A stretch of 64,000 nt of DNA from Prochlorococcus sp. AG-402-K04 (GCA_003216895.1 QCID01000003.1:1-64000); one strand, 5' to 3'; counted from the first letter of the stretch, positions 18,497 through 28,158 are shown. Program-made: numbers and translations. The notes: generated from the sequence alone by a model not told the origin.

Positions 18497-19720
18497 ATGA
18501 TTGCGACCCTGGAAAAGAATATGGAAGGTAATAATCTATCTCAGCGATATAGCACCAGAATTATTCGTAGAGATACTAGACCTGTGATGGTCGGTGATAT
18601 TGGCATCGGTGGAGATAATCCAGTGCGTGTTCAATCAATGATTAATGAAGATACGATGGATATAGAGGGTTCAACGGCCGCAATAAGGAGATTGCATGAA
18701 GTTGGATGTGAGATAGTCAGATTAACAGTTCCAACTCTTGCAAGTGCAAAAGCTGTTGGGGAAATAAAAAAACTTCTTGCTAGCACTTATCAACCAGTTC
18801 CTTTAGTCGCGGATGTTCACCATAATGGAATGAAAATAGCTTTGGAAGTTGCTAAGCATGTAGATAAAGTTCGTATCAACCCTGGATTATTCGTTTTTGA
18901 AAAACCTGATCCCAATAGAACTGAATTTACTCAAGATGAAATTGATGTAATTAAAGAGAAGATCATACAAAAATTCGAACCAATTGTTAATACTCTAAAA
19001 GAGCAAAATAAGGCTCTCAGAATAGGAGTTAACCATGGCTCTTTGTCGGAAAGAATGTTATTTGCTTATGGAGATACACCTTTTGGAATGGTTGAATCAG
19101 CTATGGAATTTATTCGAATATGTCATTCGTTAGATTTTCACAATATTGTAATTTCAATGAAGGCTTCTCGAGCACCTGTAATGTTGGCTGCTTATAGAAT
19201 GATGGCAGACACAATGGACAAAGAGGGATTTAATTATCCTTTGCATTTGGGAGTAACGGAAGCTGGAGATGGGGATTATGGAAGAATTAAAAGTACGGTA
19301 GGTATAGGTACATTATTATCCGAGGGTATTGGAGATACCATCAGAGTTTCTTTAACAGAGGCACCCGAGAAAGAAATACCAGTTGCATATTCAATTTTAC
19401 AAGCGGTTGGCTTGAGAAAAACTATGGTTGAATATATTAGTTGTCCCAGTTGTGGTAGAACATTATTTAATTTAGAGGAAGTTGTAGCAAGAGTTAGAGA
19501 AGCTACTCAACATTTAACGGGTCTGGATATTGCTGTTATGGGTTGTATTGTTAATGGACCTGGAGAGATGGCAGATGCTGACTATGGTTATGTAGGTAAA
19601 GGTGTTGGAACTATTGCTCTTTATAGAAATAGAGATGAAATCAAAAGGGTGCCCGAGGATGAAGGAGTTCAGGCCTTAGTTGATTTAATTAAAGAAGATG
19701 GTAAGTGGGTAGACCCTTAA
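18497..19720 (+). CDS. ispG: 4-hydroxy-3-methylbut-2-enyl diphosphate synthase
   Basis: 407 residues. The penultimate enzyme of the MEP isoprenoid pathway, converting MEcPP to HMBPP with a 4Fe-4S cluster. The N-terminal TIM barrel has [13 protein letters not shown] and [10 protein letters not shown]. The C-terminal domain has the cluster cysteines in [12 protein letters not shown] and the third Cys in [11 protein letters not shown]. In this organism the pathway supplies phytol, carotenoids and quinone tails. Start at ATG 18497; an internal ATG nine codons in is the only alternative. Confidence 0.97.
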   Translation: MIATLEKNMEGNNLSQRYSTRIIRRDTRPVMVGDIGIGGDNPVRVQSMINEDTMDIEGSTAAIRRLHEVGCEIVRLTVPTLASAKAVGEIKKLLASTYQPVPLVADVHHNGMKIALEVAKHVDKVRINPGLFVFEKPDPNRTEFTQDEIDVIKEKIIQKFEPIVNTLKEQNKALRIGVNHGSLSERMLFAYGDTPFGMVESAMEFIRICHSLDFHNIVISMKASRAPVMLAAYRMMADTMDKEGFNYPLHLGVTEAGDGDYGRIKSTVGIGTLLSEGIGDTIRVSLTEAPEKEIPVAYSILQAVGLRKTMVEYISCPSCGRTLFNLEEVVARVREATQHLTGLDIAVMGCIVNGPGEMADADYGYVGKGVGTIALYRNRDEIKRVPEDEGVQALVDLIKEDGKWVDP

Positions 19721-19772
19721 AAAAGAATATATATTTTAGTTGTTTTATTATTAGAAAAATTATTTGATAATT

Positions 19773-21080
19773 ATGTTGAAGAAATTTTTAAAAATCTTTT
19801 TTTTAATAGCTTTTTTGCCTTTGCCATCTTTTTCCTTTCAGGCTAATTCTTCTACTTTGATTGCAGACAATCCAAAGGAGATAATTGACCAGGTATGGCA
19901 AATTATATATAGGGACTTTTTGGACTATTCAGGGAAATATAAGGCAGAGGATTGGATTAAATTAAGAAAGGAAATACTGTCAACTAGATATTTTGATAAT
20001 GAAGATGGATACGCTGCTATAAAAGAGATGTTGACAGTATTGGATGATCCTTATACAAGATTCTTAGACCCGAAAGAATACAATGAAATGAGAATAGATA
20101 CTACTGGTGAATTGATGGGAGTTGGTATTCAAATTTCTCTGGATAAAGATACTAATCAAATTGTTGTTGTATCACCGATAGAAGGAACACCAGCTTTTCG
20201 CGCAGGAATAAAACCTAAGGATATAATCGTATCTATAGACGGTAAGCCTATCGAAGGTCTGAGCATAGATAGTACCGTTAAACTTATTCGAGGTAAAAAA
20301 TGTACGAAGGTTGAACTAGGTATAATTAGAGAAGAAGAGTTATTAAATGTCTCATTAATACGAGATAGAATTGAAATTAATGTAGTTGATAGTCGAATAA
20401 ATGAGACAGCTTTAGGGGTGAAAATTGGTTATCTAAGGTTAAAACAATTCAATGCAAAATCCCCAAAAGAAATGAGTTTATCGATTATTAAATTAGAAAA
20501 ACAACAACCTTTTGGCTATGTATTAGACCTTAGAAGTAATCCTGGTGGTTTGCTTGAGTCAAGTATTGAAATTGCTAGACAATGGATAAATACAGGAATT
20601 ATTGTTAGTACTCAAACAAAAGATGGTATTACTGATATTAGGAAAGCTAAAAGTAGCGCATTAACTAACAGACCAGTTGTAGTTTTAATTAATGAAGGAT
20701 CTGCTAGTGCTAGCGAGATTCTCTCTGGAGCAATTAAAGATAATAGAAGAGGATTATTGGTTGGGGAAAAGACTTTTGGTAAAGGATTAGTTCAATCTGT
20801 AAGGCGTCTATCTGATGGATCGGGTCTAACAGTTACGGTCGCTAAATATTTAACACCAAGTGGTAAAGATATTAATAAAAATGGAATAGAGCCTGATATT
20901 AGAGTAGATCTTTTGTTAGACGAAAAAAATAAATTAACTAATTCAGATCTAGGTACTTTTAAAGATAGTCAATATGTTGCGGCTGAAAATATATTACTTA
21001 AGAAGTTTAGAGTTGAAAACAATAAAAAGTCTTATAAGCCCTTGAAATCTAATTTAGGCTTCGCCTTGCAAAATAGTTAA
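19773..21080 (+). CDS. S41 family carboxyl-terminal processing protease
   Basis: 435 residues with a signal peptide (KKFLKIFFLIAFLPLPSFSF), so periplasmic or lumenal. A PDZ domain lies at about residues 105-185 (MGVGIQISLDKDTNQIVVVS). The Ser-Lys dyad is in NEGSASASEILSGA and LVGEKTFGKGLVQS. Cyanobacterial members include CtpA, which trims the D1 precursor, and CtpB/CtpC; I cannot assign which. The ATG at 19773 is preferred over the TTG at 19764 because it starts directly before the signal peptide. Its stop overlaps the convergent DUF1543 gene by four bases. Confidence 0.92.
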   Translation: MLKKFLKIFFLIAFLPLPSFSFQANSSTLIADNPKEIIDQVWQIIYRDFLDYSGKYKAEDWIKLRKEILSTRYFDNEDGYAAIKEMLTVLDDPYTRFLDPKEYNEMRIDTTGELMGVGIQISLDKDTNQIVVVSPIEGTPAFRAGIKPKDIIVSIDGKPIEGLSIDSTVKLIRGKKCTKVELGIIREEELLNVSLIRDRIEINVVDSRINETALGVKIGYLRLKQFNAKSPKEMSLSIIKLEKQQPFGYVLDLRSNPGGLLESSIEIARQWINTGIIVSTQTKDGITDIRKAKSSALTNRPVVVLINEGSASASEILSGAIKDNRRGLLVGEKTFGKGLVQSVRRLSDGSGLTVTVAKYLTPSGKDINKNGIEPDIRVDLLLDEKNKLTNSDLGTFKDSQYVAAENILLKKFRVENNKKSYKPLKSNLGFALQNS

Positions 21081-21631
21081 AACTTATCAATTCTTCTATA
21101 TCCATACCAGTCAGGAACGAGTTTTTCACTTCTTTTTTGAGGATCTGCTATTAAACTTATTTGCCAATTCTTTATCTTAATAGGATGAATATTGTCAACA
21201 TTTTTAAAATAATTTATACCTGAGTAATCATCATTATGTTTGTTTTTTAAATTTGTTTCCCAATTTTTTTTTGCTTTTCTCTTTGCCTCAATTGATTTCT
21301 TTGCGACAATTAAATTAAATTCGTGTTCTTCATACATCTTTTCTGGATTGTATCCACCTAAATTAACAAACCAAAGTAATAAATTTTCTTTTTTTAAGCT
21401 AATTAAATTATCTTTATTAGATTTTGATACGACAATTTCATATCCATCAACATATTTAATACATTTATAACTATCAATATGAAGGCCGCTTTTCTTTCCT
21501 ATCCATTGCTTCCTAAGCTCAGGAAATGTGTCCTCTATTGATCTACCTAATACCCATCTTACATCATGTATTTCTATATTGCTTTTTAAACTTCTTCCCC
21601 CTAATACAACAATATAAAGGGACAAATCCAT
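21077..21631 (-). CDS. DUF1543 domain protein
   Basis: 184 residues. The N-terminal 90 residues carry LYIVVLGGRSLKSNIEIHD and GLHIDSYKCIKYVDGYEI, the hallmarks of DUF1543. The second half repeats the theme weakly (LWFVNLGGYNPEKMYEEHEF), suggesting two tandem copies of the fold. The tail is Lys-rich. Function unknown. It lies nine bases downstream of nadA on the same strand. Confidence 0.8.
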   Translation of the reverse strand: MDLSLYIVVLGGRSLKSNIEIHDVRWVLGRSIEDTFPELRKQWIGKKSGLHIDSYKCIKYVDGYEIVVSKSNKDNLISLKKENLLLWFVNLGGYNPEKMYEEHEFNLIVAKKSIEAKRKAKKNWETNLKNKHNDDYSGINYFKNVDNIHPIKIKNWQISLIADPQKRSEKLVPDWYGYRRIDKF

Positions 21632-21640
21632 AGGATTAAT

Positions 21641-22612
21641 TTAATTACTCATATCCAGCATCTTTTTCATTGGTTTATAGGCCATTGCTCTAATATTTTC
21701 ATCCATTTTTAATTCTGGGCCCATTTCTTTTAAACATTTATATACTTTTTCTAAGGTATTCATTCTCATGTATGGACATTCATTGCAACTACATCCATCT
21801 AATCCAGGAACTTCAATATATGTCTTTAGAGGGTCTTTTAATCTCATCTGGTGGATGATTCCTGGTTCAGTAAGAACTAGAAATTTATCTTGGTTACTTT
21901 TTTGAGAGTAATTAAGTAATTTGCTTGTTGAACCAATGAAATCAGCCAAATCTAATAGATTTTCTTGACATTCAGGGTGGGCAAGGACTTCAGCGGTAGG
22001 ATACTTGATTTTTAATTTTATAAGAGATTCTTCATTGAAAGTTTCATGTACAAGACATCTCCCAGGCCATAAGGTTAATTTGCGACCACTTTGACGTTCA
22101 ACCCATCTACCAAGATTCCTGTCAGGTGAAAATAAAATTGGTAAATCTTTGGGTAATTGTTTTACAAGATCAACTGCGTTACTGCTTGTACAGATCAGGT
22201 CACTTTTTGCCTTTACTGCAGCACTGCAATTTATGTAGCTGATAGCAAAATGATCAGGATGTTTATCTAAGAATTCTTGGAAGTCATCTGGTTGGCAGTC
22301 GTCTGCGAGAGTGCATCCAGCATCAAAATCAGGAAGAAGGACAGTTTTTTCTGGACATAAGATCTTTGCTGTCTCAGCCATGAAATGAACTCCACAAAAA
22401 ACAATTACATCAGCATTTGTCTCCGAGGCTTTTCTGGATAATTCAAGAGAATCTCCGATGAAATCGGCAATATCTTGTATTGCGGGCTCTTGATAGTAAT
22501 GAGCAAGAATTATTGCATTTCTTTTTTCGCGCAGAAAATTAATCTCATCAGTGAGATTATTGCTTTTATTTGAGACTGATATGTCAGTCTTGTAATAGGA
22601 AACAGTAGTAAT
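21641..22612 (-). CDS. nadA: Quinolinate synthase A (ATT start proposed)
   Basis: Condenses iminoaspartate and dihydroxyacetone phosphate to quinolinate for NAD synthesis. Visible elements: AIILAHYYQEPAIQD, GDSLELS, CGVHFMAETAKIL, and cluster cysteines in CGVHF, DLICTSSNAV and GCSCNECPYM. The first in-frame ATG (22381) lies after essential N-terminal motifs, so it cannot be the start. Between the upstream in-frame stop and the LAHYYQE motif there is no ATG, GTG or TTG. The best candidate is ATT at 22612, giving 323 residues beginning TTVSYYKTDISVS, a normal NadA length. The start is inferred; the enzyme is certain. Confidence 0.9.
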   Translation of the reverse strand: MTTVSYYKTDISVSNKSNNLTDEINFLREKRNAIILAHYYQEPAIQDIADFIGDSLELSRKASETNADVIVFCGVHFMAETAKILCPEKTVLLPDFDAGCTLADDCQPDDFQEFLDKHPDHFAISYINCSAAVKAKSDLICTSSNAVDLVKQLPKDLPILFSPDRNLGRWVERQSGRKLTLWPGRCLVHETFNEESLIKLKIKYPTAEVLAHPECQENLLDLADFIGSTSKLLNYSQKSNQDKFLVLTEPGIIHQMRLKDPLKTYIEVPGLDGCSCNECPYMRMNTLEKVYKCLKEMGPELKMDENIRAMAYKPMKKMLDMSN

Positions 22613-22665
22613 TAGTTTCCAAATGAACGTGTTGGGGCAGTATAGAGGTTAATTTCCTAAATAAT

Positions 22666-23517
22666 CTGTCAGATATCCGAATCGCTATCGCAGGGGATTT
22701 GCATGGGGCTTGGGGTCATGATGATCTGGATTTGCTTTTGGAACTAAATCCTGATGGTGTTTTATTTGTTGGCGATCTATCTGATGGTGATTTAAGAATT
22801 GTTCGTGCAATAAGTAAAATCTCTATTCCTACATCAGTAATACTTGGAAATCACGACAGAGGGAAAGACGGATCTGGAGATATTTTAAAAGCACAATTGG
22901 ATTTATTAGGCGAAAAAAATTGTTCCTGGAATTTATCAAAATGGAAACTGAAAGAGCTTTCTGTCGTTGGGGCTAGACCTTGCAGTGGTGGGGGAGGATT
23001 TTTCTTAACACAAGAGGTTAAGTCGGTGTTCGGGGAGGTCAGTCTTGATGAGTCTGTCCTTAGGATTGTTTCTGCGGCTAAGTCTGCACCATTAGATTTT
23101 CCTTTATTAATTCTTGCTCATTCTGGTCCAGTGGGCCTTGGGTCAGAGGCTTCAAGCCTTTGTGGAAGAGATTGGAAATTGCCATCAATGGATTGGGGAG
23201 ATAAAGATCTTGGGATCGCAATTGACCAAATCCGTAAATTTAGGATTCCAGAATTAGTTGTTTTTGGTCATACTCATCATCAATTAAGAATTGGAGGGAA
23301 TCGAACTAGAAAAACTTTTGCTCAAGATCTATGGGGGACATCATATTTAAATGCAGCTTGCGTTCCAAGAAGAGGTATTGATTCTACAGGTGAAAATTTG
23401 TGTCATTTCTCTTGGGTTGAGTTCTCGAAAGGCAAGCTTGTTCATGCATCACACAGATGGTTTAGGAATGATGCCTCAATTGCATATAAAGAGATTTTAT
23501 TAAACAAAAAGAATTAG
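22666..23517 (+). CDS. Calcineurin-like metallophosphoesterase (TIGR04168 type), CTG start proposed
   Basis: A metallophosphoesterase with the metal-binding motifs IAGDLHGAWG, VGDLSDGD, ILGNHDRG and VVFGHTHHQ. The first motif lies upstream of the first standard start codon (TTG 22699), so the real start is earlier. The frame is open back to 22627 but contains no ATG or GTG. CTG at 22666 would give a natural N-terminus, LSDIRIAIAGDLHG. The cyanobacterial/plant family is of unknown substrate. It is divergent from nadA, whose start is also non-standard. The gene call is sure; the start is not. Confidence 0.85.
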   Translation: MSDIRIAIAGDLHGAWGHDDLDLLLELNPDGVLFVGDLSDGDLRIVRAISKISIPTSVILGNHDRGKDGSGDILKAQLDLLGEKNCSWNLSKWKLKELSVVGARPCSGGGGFFLTQEVKSVFGEVSLDESVLRIVSAAKSAPLDFPLLILAHSGPVGLGSEASSLCGRDWKLPSMDWGDKDLGIAIDQIRKFRIPELVVFGHTHHQLRIGGNRTRKTFAQDLWGTSYLNAACVPRRGIDSTGENLCHFSWVEFSKGKLVHASHRWFRNDASIAYKEILLNKKN

Positions 23518-23554
23518 TATTTATTAGATTTATTGTCTTCATAATCAATTGATT

Positions 23555-24358
23555 TTAACTTTGCTTATTTAAATCAGGTTCCTTAAATTTTCTTTCTGCA
23601 ATCAAATAAGCACCAATTGCAGAGCCTATAAATCCCAAAATATTTCTCATTAAAGGCAAAATATCATTCGTTCGTGTAACCACAGGAGCAATACCAAAAA
23701 TCCCAAAAAGCATTATCCAAAGCGGGGAGAGGAGCAAAAGCCACCCTATTGAAAATGACTCATTTTCTTTTCTTGGTGAGGCTGCGAAACCAGCAATAAC
23801 TCCTCCCAATAAAGATGTCAATAAAGTCCATTGCCATTGTTCCTGAGGTAAGCCAGGTACAACCTCGCAACCACCACGGTCTAAACATGTCTCCACAGCT
23901 TTTATTGAAGCTAAGATTGCACCGTCCTCTCCGTTATCTCTTACATAAAATTGATTGCCAAACCTGGTTTGTAATTCCACCCAAAATATTCTGGGCATTA
24001 GTGCAAAATAAGCATCTCCAACATTGAAACTCAGTAAATTCCCTCCTCTAGGATCAGCGATTATGAGTAAACTTGTCTCATCTAGATTCCAAAAGTCTTT
24101 GACAGCCAAACCAGGTGTTTTCTCATATTGCGACAAAACCCTTATCTTCCACCCAGTATCTTTTTCATAAGAGTTTAACGAGTTTTCCAACTCTAATCTT
24201 TGTTTCTCACTCAGTGTTTTTGCTAGATCGATTATTGGTGTTTGTTCTTTTGGTAGTAGTTCAGGATTATCGTAAGCATATGCGTCCCCTACCATTGAAA
24301 ACATCATTACAAGTCCAAGACAAAATATTAGGACTCTGTTAAATGATTTCTTAAGCAT
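23555..24358 (-). CDS. psb32: Psb32-like TPM domain protein
   Basis: 267 residues with a signal peptide (VLIFCLGLVMMFSMVGDAYA). It is followed by a TPM domain (TPIIDLAKTLSEKQRLELE and WKIRVLSQYEKTPG) and two C-terminal membrane helices. The layout matches cyanobacterial Psb32, a thylakoid protein that helps protect photosystem II and accelerate its repair. The TPM domain faces the lumen or periplasm. The symbol rests on domain order and genome type, so another TPM paralogue is possible. Confidence 0.8.
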   Translation of the reverse strand: MLKKSFNRVLIFCLGLVMMFSMVGDAYAYDNPELLPKEQTPIIDLAKTLSEKQRLELENSLNSYEKDTGWKIRVLSQYEKTPGLAVKDFWNLDETSLLIIADPRGGNLLSFNVGDAYFALMPRIFWVELQTRFGNQFYVRDNGEDGAILASIKAVETCLDRGGCEVVPGLPQEQWQWTLLTSLLGGVIAGFAASPRKENESFSIGWLLLLSPLWIMLFGIFGIAPVVTRTNDILPLMRNILGFIGSAIGAYLIAERKFKEPDLNKQS

Positions 24359-24390
24359 GTGCTTGATTTCCTCTGAAGGTATTCTCCATC

Positions 24391-25593
24391 ATGATTGACC
24401 CGACCGCGAGATGTCCCGAATGGTTAATTGATCGAATTTTAAATAGCGGTGGTTCAATTAGCTTCTATAAATATATGGATTTAGTTTTAAATGATCCTGA
24501 AAATGGATTTTATTCAACTGGAAAATTGAAAATAGGTAAGGATGGAGACTTTTGTACTTCACCGTCTTTAAGTAATGATTTTGCACGACTATTAGCTATT
24601 CAAGTTATTGATTGGCTTCTCGATCTGGAAAAATCTGGGGTTGATTACGAATTGTTTTCTCTTATTGAGATTGGTCCGGGAGAAGGGACTTTATCAAGAG
24701 ATTTGATAATGGCCATTGCTGAAACAGCACCAGATTTAACCAATAAAATTGAGCTTATTCTAGTTGAATTAAATGTGGGAATGAGAAGACGACAAGAAAA
24801 AGTAGTTAATAGTTTAAAGGGGATAAATTGTCGCTGGAGCAACATCGAAGATCTCATTTTAAGTCCAGTAACAGGCGTGATTATTGCTAATGAAGTTTTG
24901 GATGCATTCCCCGTTGAGAGGTTGGTTTTTAGTGATAATAAAGTTTTTAGACAGGGAGTTTCTTTGAACAAAACAAATGATGAATATTTCCTGGAGTTTG
25001 TTGATCTCAAGCCTACTTCTGAGATTATAAACTTTTTGAATGAATCTAATAGTCTTTTAAAGATTGAGTTTCCACCAAAGCATATCTGTAATAGATGGGT
25101 AACTGAATGGCATTGTGATGTACCGAGTTGGCTTGGAAAATTGTCAAAGGTTTTAATCAATGGTTCATTATTAATCGTCGACTATGCAATGGAATCTAAG
25201 CGCTATTACAACGCAATGAGAAAAGAAGGTACTCTTATTTCCTATAGAAATCAGAAAGCAAATTCTAATGTTTTAAAAGATGCTGGCTTCTGTGATTTGA
25301 CAGCACATTTATGTATCGAATCAACAATTAATTATGCTCTGACTAATGGATGGAAGTTTATGGGTGAGACTAGGCAGGGACAAGCACTCTTGGCCTTAGG
25401 ACTTTCAAATTTTCTTTATTCCCTTCAAAATACAAGTAGTAATGATCTATCAGCTGCATTAAATCGAAGAGAGTCATTATTGAGGCTAGTTGATCCAATG
25501 GGACTAGGTGACTTTAGGTGGTTGGCTTTTCAGAAGGATAATAGTGATGATCTGATTTTAGGAAAACGTTTTCTTGAAGAGCCAGTTAGCTAA
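24391..25593 (+). CDS. MidA/NDUFAF7-type SAM-dependent methyltransferase
   Basis: 400 residues of the DUF185 family. N-terminal ISFYKYMDLVLNDPENGFY and GDFCTSPSLSNDFARLLA, SAM-binding IEIGPGEGTLSRDL, then VIIANEVLDAFPV are all family hallmarks. The mitochondrial homologue methylates an arginine of a complex I subunit; a similar role on NDH-1 here is an inference. Divergent from psb32 by 32 bases. Convergent with aroB, with an 8-base overlap of the two reading frames. Confidence 0.88.
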   Translation: MIDPTARCPEWLIDRILNSGGSISFYKYMDLVLNDPENGFYSTGKLKIGKDGDFCTSPSLSNDFARLLAIQVIDWLLDLEKSGVDYELFSLIEIGPGEGTLSRDLIMAIAETAPDLTNKIELILVELNVGMRRRQEKVVNSLKGINCRWSNIEDLILSPVTGVIIANEVLDAFPVERLVFSDNKVFRQGVSLNKTNDEYFLEFVDLKPTSEIINFLNESNSLLKIEFPPKHICNRWVTEWHCDVPSWLGKLSKVLINGSLLIVDYAMESKRYYNAMRKEGTLISYRNQKANSNVLKDAGFCDLTAHLCIESTINYALTNGWKFMGETRQGQALLALGLSNFLYSLQNTSSNDLSAALNRRESLLRLVDPMGLGDFRWLAFQKDNSDDLILGKRFLEEPVS

Positions 25594-26692
25594 TTTTTTG
25601 CAAGCATTCGTGTATTTCTTTATTAGAGATATTATTGAATAATTTTACATCACCAATTTTTAAAGGCATAACGAAACTGACCTTGCCGTTTTTAACTTTC
25701 TTGTCTCCTTGAAGTGAGCTTAGAACACTTTCTATTTCAAGCTTGGGCCACTTAGATGGTAAACCTGCTTTCTCTATTAGTCGTTGCTGTCTCTTTGCAT
25801 CCACGTCTTTCCATAGTCCCCTTTGAACTGCTAACTGGCCGACAGCAACCATGCCCATTGCTACGGCCTCTCCATGAAGCCATTTCCCATACCCACAAAG
25901 ATTTTCTATTACGTGGCCAAACGTGTGCCCATAATTTAAAAATGCTCTAACTCCACTTTCCTTCTCATCTTTTACAACAATTTCTGCTTTAGATTTAGCA
26001 GAACGCTTAATTATTTCTATTAGTAGTTTTTCTTTTATGTTTAAAAAATCAGAAATATTATCTTGTCTTTCTAGAAGTTCGAATAGTCCCAGGTCTGATA
26101 TAACTCCATACTTTATTATTTCAGCCATACCTGCTTTAAACTCTCGTGATGGGAGAGTAAATAATGTTTTAGGGTCTATTAGCACCAATTTAGGTTGATG
26201 AAAAGCACCTATAAGATTTTTACCTTTCGAATGATTTATACCTGTTTTACCACCAATAGAAGCATCAACCATGGCAAGTAATGTTGTAGGGATTTGGACT
26301 ACATGAATTCCACGCAACCAAGTAGCAGCTGCAAAACCAGTCATGTCTCCAATCACGCCACCTCCTAGGGCAATCATTAATGATCCTCTTTCTAATCTCG
26401 CTTCGTATGCTGCATCATGGATGTAATCTATAGATGATTGATTTTTTTGGTCTTCTCCAGCTTTTATTATTAAAAGTTTTGGATTGAATTTACTTTTAAT
26501 CAGACTTTTAATTATGCAATCACCATAGTGATCCGAGACTTCCTTGTTAGAAACGACTAATACTTTTAGTCCTTCTCTAAAACCAATGTTATATAGCTCA
26601 TCGCCTATGCATTCAAGACTACTTTTCCCAATAACTATTTCGTATGGATTACTAGTTAGAGAGACTTTAATATGGTGGTTGTCTTTATTCAC
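25586..26692 (-). CDS. aroB: 3-dehydroquinate synthase
   Basis: 368 residues. Second step of the shikimate pathway, NAD-dependent and zinc-containing. Motifs: IALGGGVIGDMTGFAAATWLRG, QIPTTLLAMVDASIGGKTGI, and the metal-binding FLNYGHTFGHVIE with HGEAVAMGM. Standard length and ATG start. The 320 bases before purK on the opposite strand carry the TTTG microsatellite. Confidence 0.97.
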   Translation of the reverse strand: MNKDNHHIKVSLTSNPYEIVIGKSSLECIGDELYNIGFREGLKVLVVSNKEVSDHYGDCIIKSLIKSKFNPKLLIIKAGEDQKNQSSIDYIHDAAYEARLERGSLMIALGGGVIGDMTGFAAATWLRGIHVVQIPTTLLAMVDASIGGKTGINHSKGKNLIGAFHQPKLVLIDPKTLFTLPSREFKAGMAEIIKYGVISDLGLFELLERQDNISDFLNIKEKLLIEIIKRSAKSKAEIVVKDEKESGVRAFLNYGHTFGHVIENLCGYGKWLHGEAVAMGMVAVGQLAVQRGLWKDVDAKRQQRLIEKAGLPSKWPKLEIESVLSSLQGDKKVKNGKVSFVMPLKIGDVKLFNNISNKEIHECLQKIS

Positions 26693-26797
26693 AGTTTTGA
26701 GGATAGATGATTTTTGATGGTTTATTACGTTAAATCATCAAAATATAGAAGTAATTATATGGTTGACGAACACATTTGATTAGCAAATGATATGTAT

Positions 26798-26890
26798 TCA
26801 TATACGTTCAGTATTTATTTCGGGATCAAAATAATCACGCGGTGGAATATCATTTGGGTTGTGAATTAAGGATGTTTTTATTAAAATCAC
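26798..26890 (-). CDS. Possible 30-aa peptide upstream of aroB
   Basis: A GTG-started frame of 30 codons whose C-terminal half, HNPNDIPPRDYFDPEINTE, has a protein-like, non-AT-biased composition unusual for a spacer here. On its strand the CAAA form of the microsatellite ends 13 bases before the GTG. Could be a real conserved peptide or chance; no family recognised. Confidence 0.35.
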   Translation of the reverse strand: MILIKTSLIHNPNDIPPRDYFDPEINTERI

Positions 26891-26903
26891 ACTTCAAACA
26901 ATA

Positions 26904-26951
26904 TTTGTTTGTTTGTTTGTTTGTTTGTTTGTTTGTTTGTTTGTTTGTTTG
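26904..26951. repeat. Tetranucleotide microsatellite (TTTG)12
   Basis: Twelve perfect TTTG units, 48 bases, followed by an interrupted TTCG. It sits 61 bases before the purK ATG, in the probable promoter or 5' leader. On the other strand it lies just upstream of the 30-aa peptide. Such tracts can expand or contract by slipped-strand mispairing. Confidence 0.97.
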
Positions 26952-27012
26952 TTCGCGATTTTGTTATTTTCCTGCAAGTGAGTAAAACTTTAAAAATGAG
27001 GCCTTTAACTAA

Positions 27013-28158
27013 ATGATTGGGGTCGTAGGTGGAGGACAGCTGGCAATGCTGCTTGTTGAGGCTGGAAAGAAAAGAGATATTGATGTGGTTGTTCAGACGG
27101 CAGCCAAAACTGATCCTGCTGCTAAAAAGACAAGTCATGTCATTTTGCATGATCCTACTAATCCCGTAGGTACAAAACTTCTTGCTGAAAAGTCCCGCTT
27201 GATTACTTTTGAGAATGAATGGGTTGATATTGCGAGTTTACTTCCTATTGAAAAAAATGGGGTTACTTTTGTCCCTAAACTTCAATCAATTAGACCTTTA
27301 ATTAATAAAATTACTCAAAGAGAGCTATTGAATAGTCTTGATATTCCCTGCCCTGATTGGTTACCAATACCGTTAAAAAATTCATCGGATTTTGATCTTC
27401 CTGCAGATTGGGAATTTCCATTGATGGCAAAAGCTGCCAAAGGTGGATATGACGGCAAAGGAACAAAAATTGTTAAGAATCTAAAGCAACTTAAAGAATT
27501 TTTGTTGGTTGAAAGAGAAGAACAGTGGATGTTAGAGAAATGGGTCTCTTTTGATAAGGAATTGTCAATTGTTTCTAGTAGGGATTTAAAAGGTATTGTC
27601 CGTAGTTTGCCAATAGTAGAAACATATCAATCTAAACAAGTTTGCGACTGGGTCCTTGCTCCAGCTGACATCAATCATGACGTGGATCTTATGGTTAAAA
27701 ATATCGTATCTTCTTTGCTTGCCGAATTGGAATATGTAGGAGTTATTGCTATTGAATTTTTCTATGGATCTGAAGGATTACTTGTAAATGAGATAGCTCC
27801 AAGGACTCATAACTCTGGTCACTTTTCCATAGATGCTTGTACTAGTAGTCAGTTTGATCAGCAAATATGTATCACATCCGGGATTAATGTTCCTATGCCT
27901 GAAATGTTAGTTAATGGTGCTTTGATGGCAAATTTGCTTGGTTTACAAAGTAACTATCCAAAAACACTTAGCCAGAGATTGGATGATTTAAGGAGTATTC
28001 CTGGCTTGAATGTTCATTGGTATGAAAAAGAAGAAGAGAAAAAAGGTAGGAAGCTTGGTCATGTTACTTATCTTTTGAAAAATAAAGATGCTTTACCTAG
28101 AAAAAGAGAAGCATTGGATGTTTTAAAAACCATAAGGTCAATTTGGCCTACCTCATGA
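27013..28158 (+). CDS. purK: 5-(carboxyamino)imidazole ribonucleotide synthase
   Basis: 381 residues of the ATP-grasp superfamily. The N-terminus is MIGVVGGGQLAMLLVEA, the ATP-binding region contains MAKAAKGGYDGKGT, and metal ligands lie in VNEIAPRTHNSGHFSIDAC. It makes N5-CAIR for purine synthesis. An in-frame TAA directly precedes the ATG, so the start is fixed. The 6S RNA gene follows on the same strand. Confidence 0.97.
   Translation: MIGVVGGGQLAMLLVEAGKKRDIDVVVQTAAKTDPAAKKTSHVILHDPTNPVGTKLLAEKSRLITFENEWVDIASLLPIEKNGVTFVPKLQSIRPLINKITQRELLNSLDIPCPDWLPIPLKNSSDFDLPADWEFPLMAKAAKGGYDGKGTKIVKNLKQLKEFLLVEREEQWMLEKWVSFDKELSIVSSRDLKGIVRSLPIVETYQSKQVCDWVLAPADINHDVDLMVKNIVSSLLAELEYVGVIAIEFFYGSEGLLVNEIAPRTHNSGHFSIDACTSSQFDQQICITSGINVPMPEMLVNGALMANLLGLQSNYPKTLSQRLDDLRSIPGLNVHWYEKEEEKKGRKLGHVTYLLKNKDALPRKREALDVLKTIRSIWPTS

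Noticed and set aside
22381..22381. ATG at 22381 as the nadA start
   Set aside because: It would remove HYYQE, GDSLELS and one cluster Cys, giving a 246-residue truncated enzyme.
26887..27150. 87-codon minus-strand frame with a TNKQ repeat
   Set aside because: It is the (TTTG)12 tract read in one frame, running into the start of purK; no independent support.
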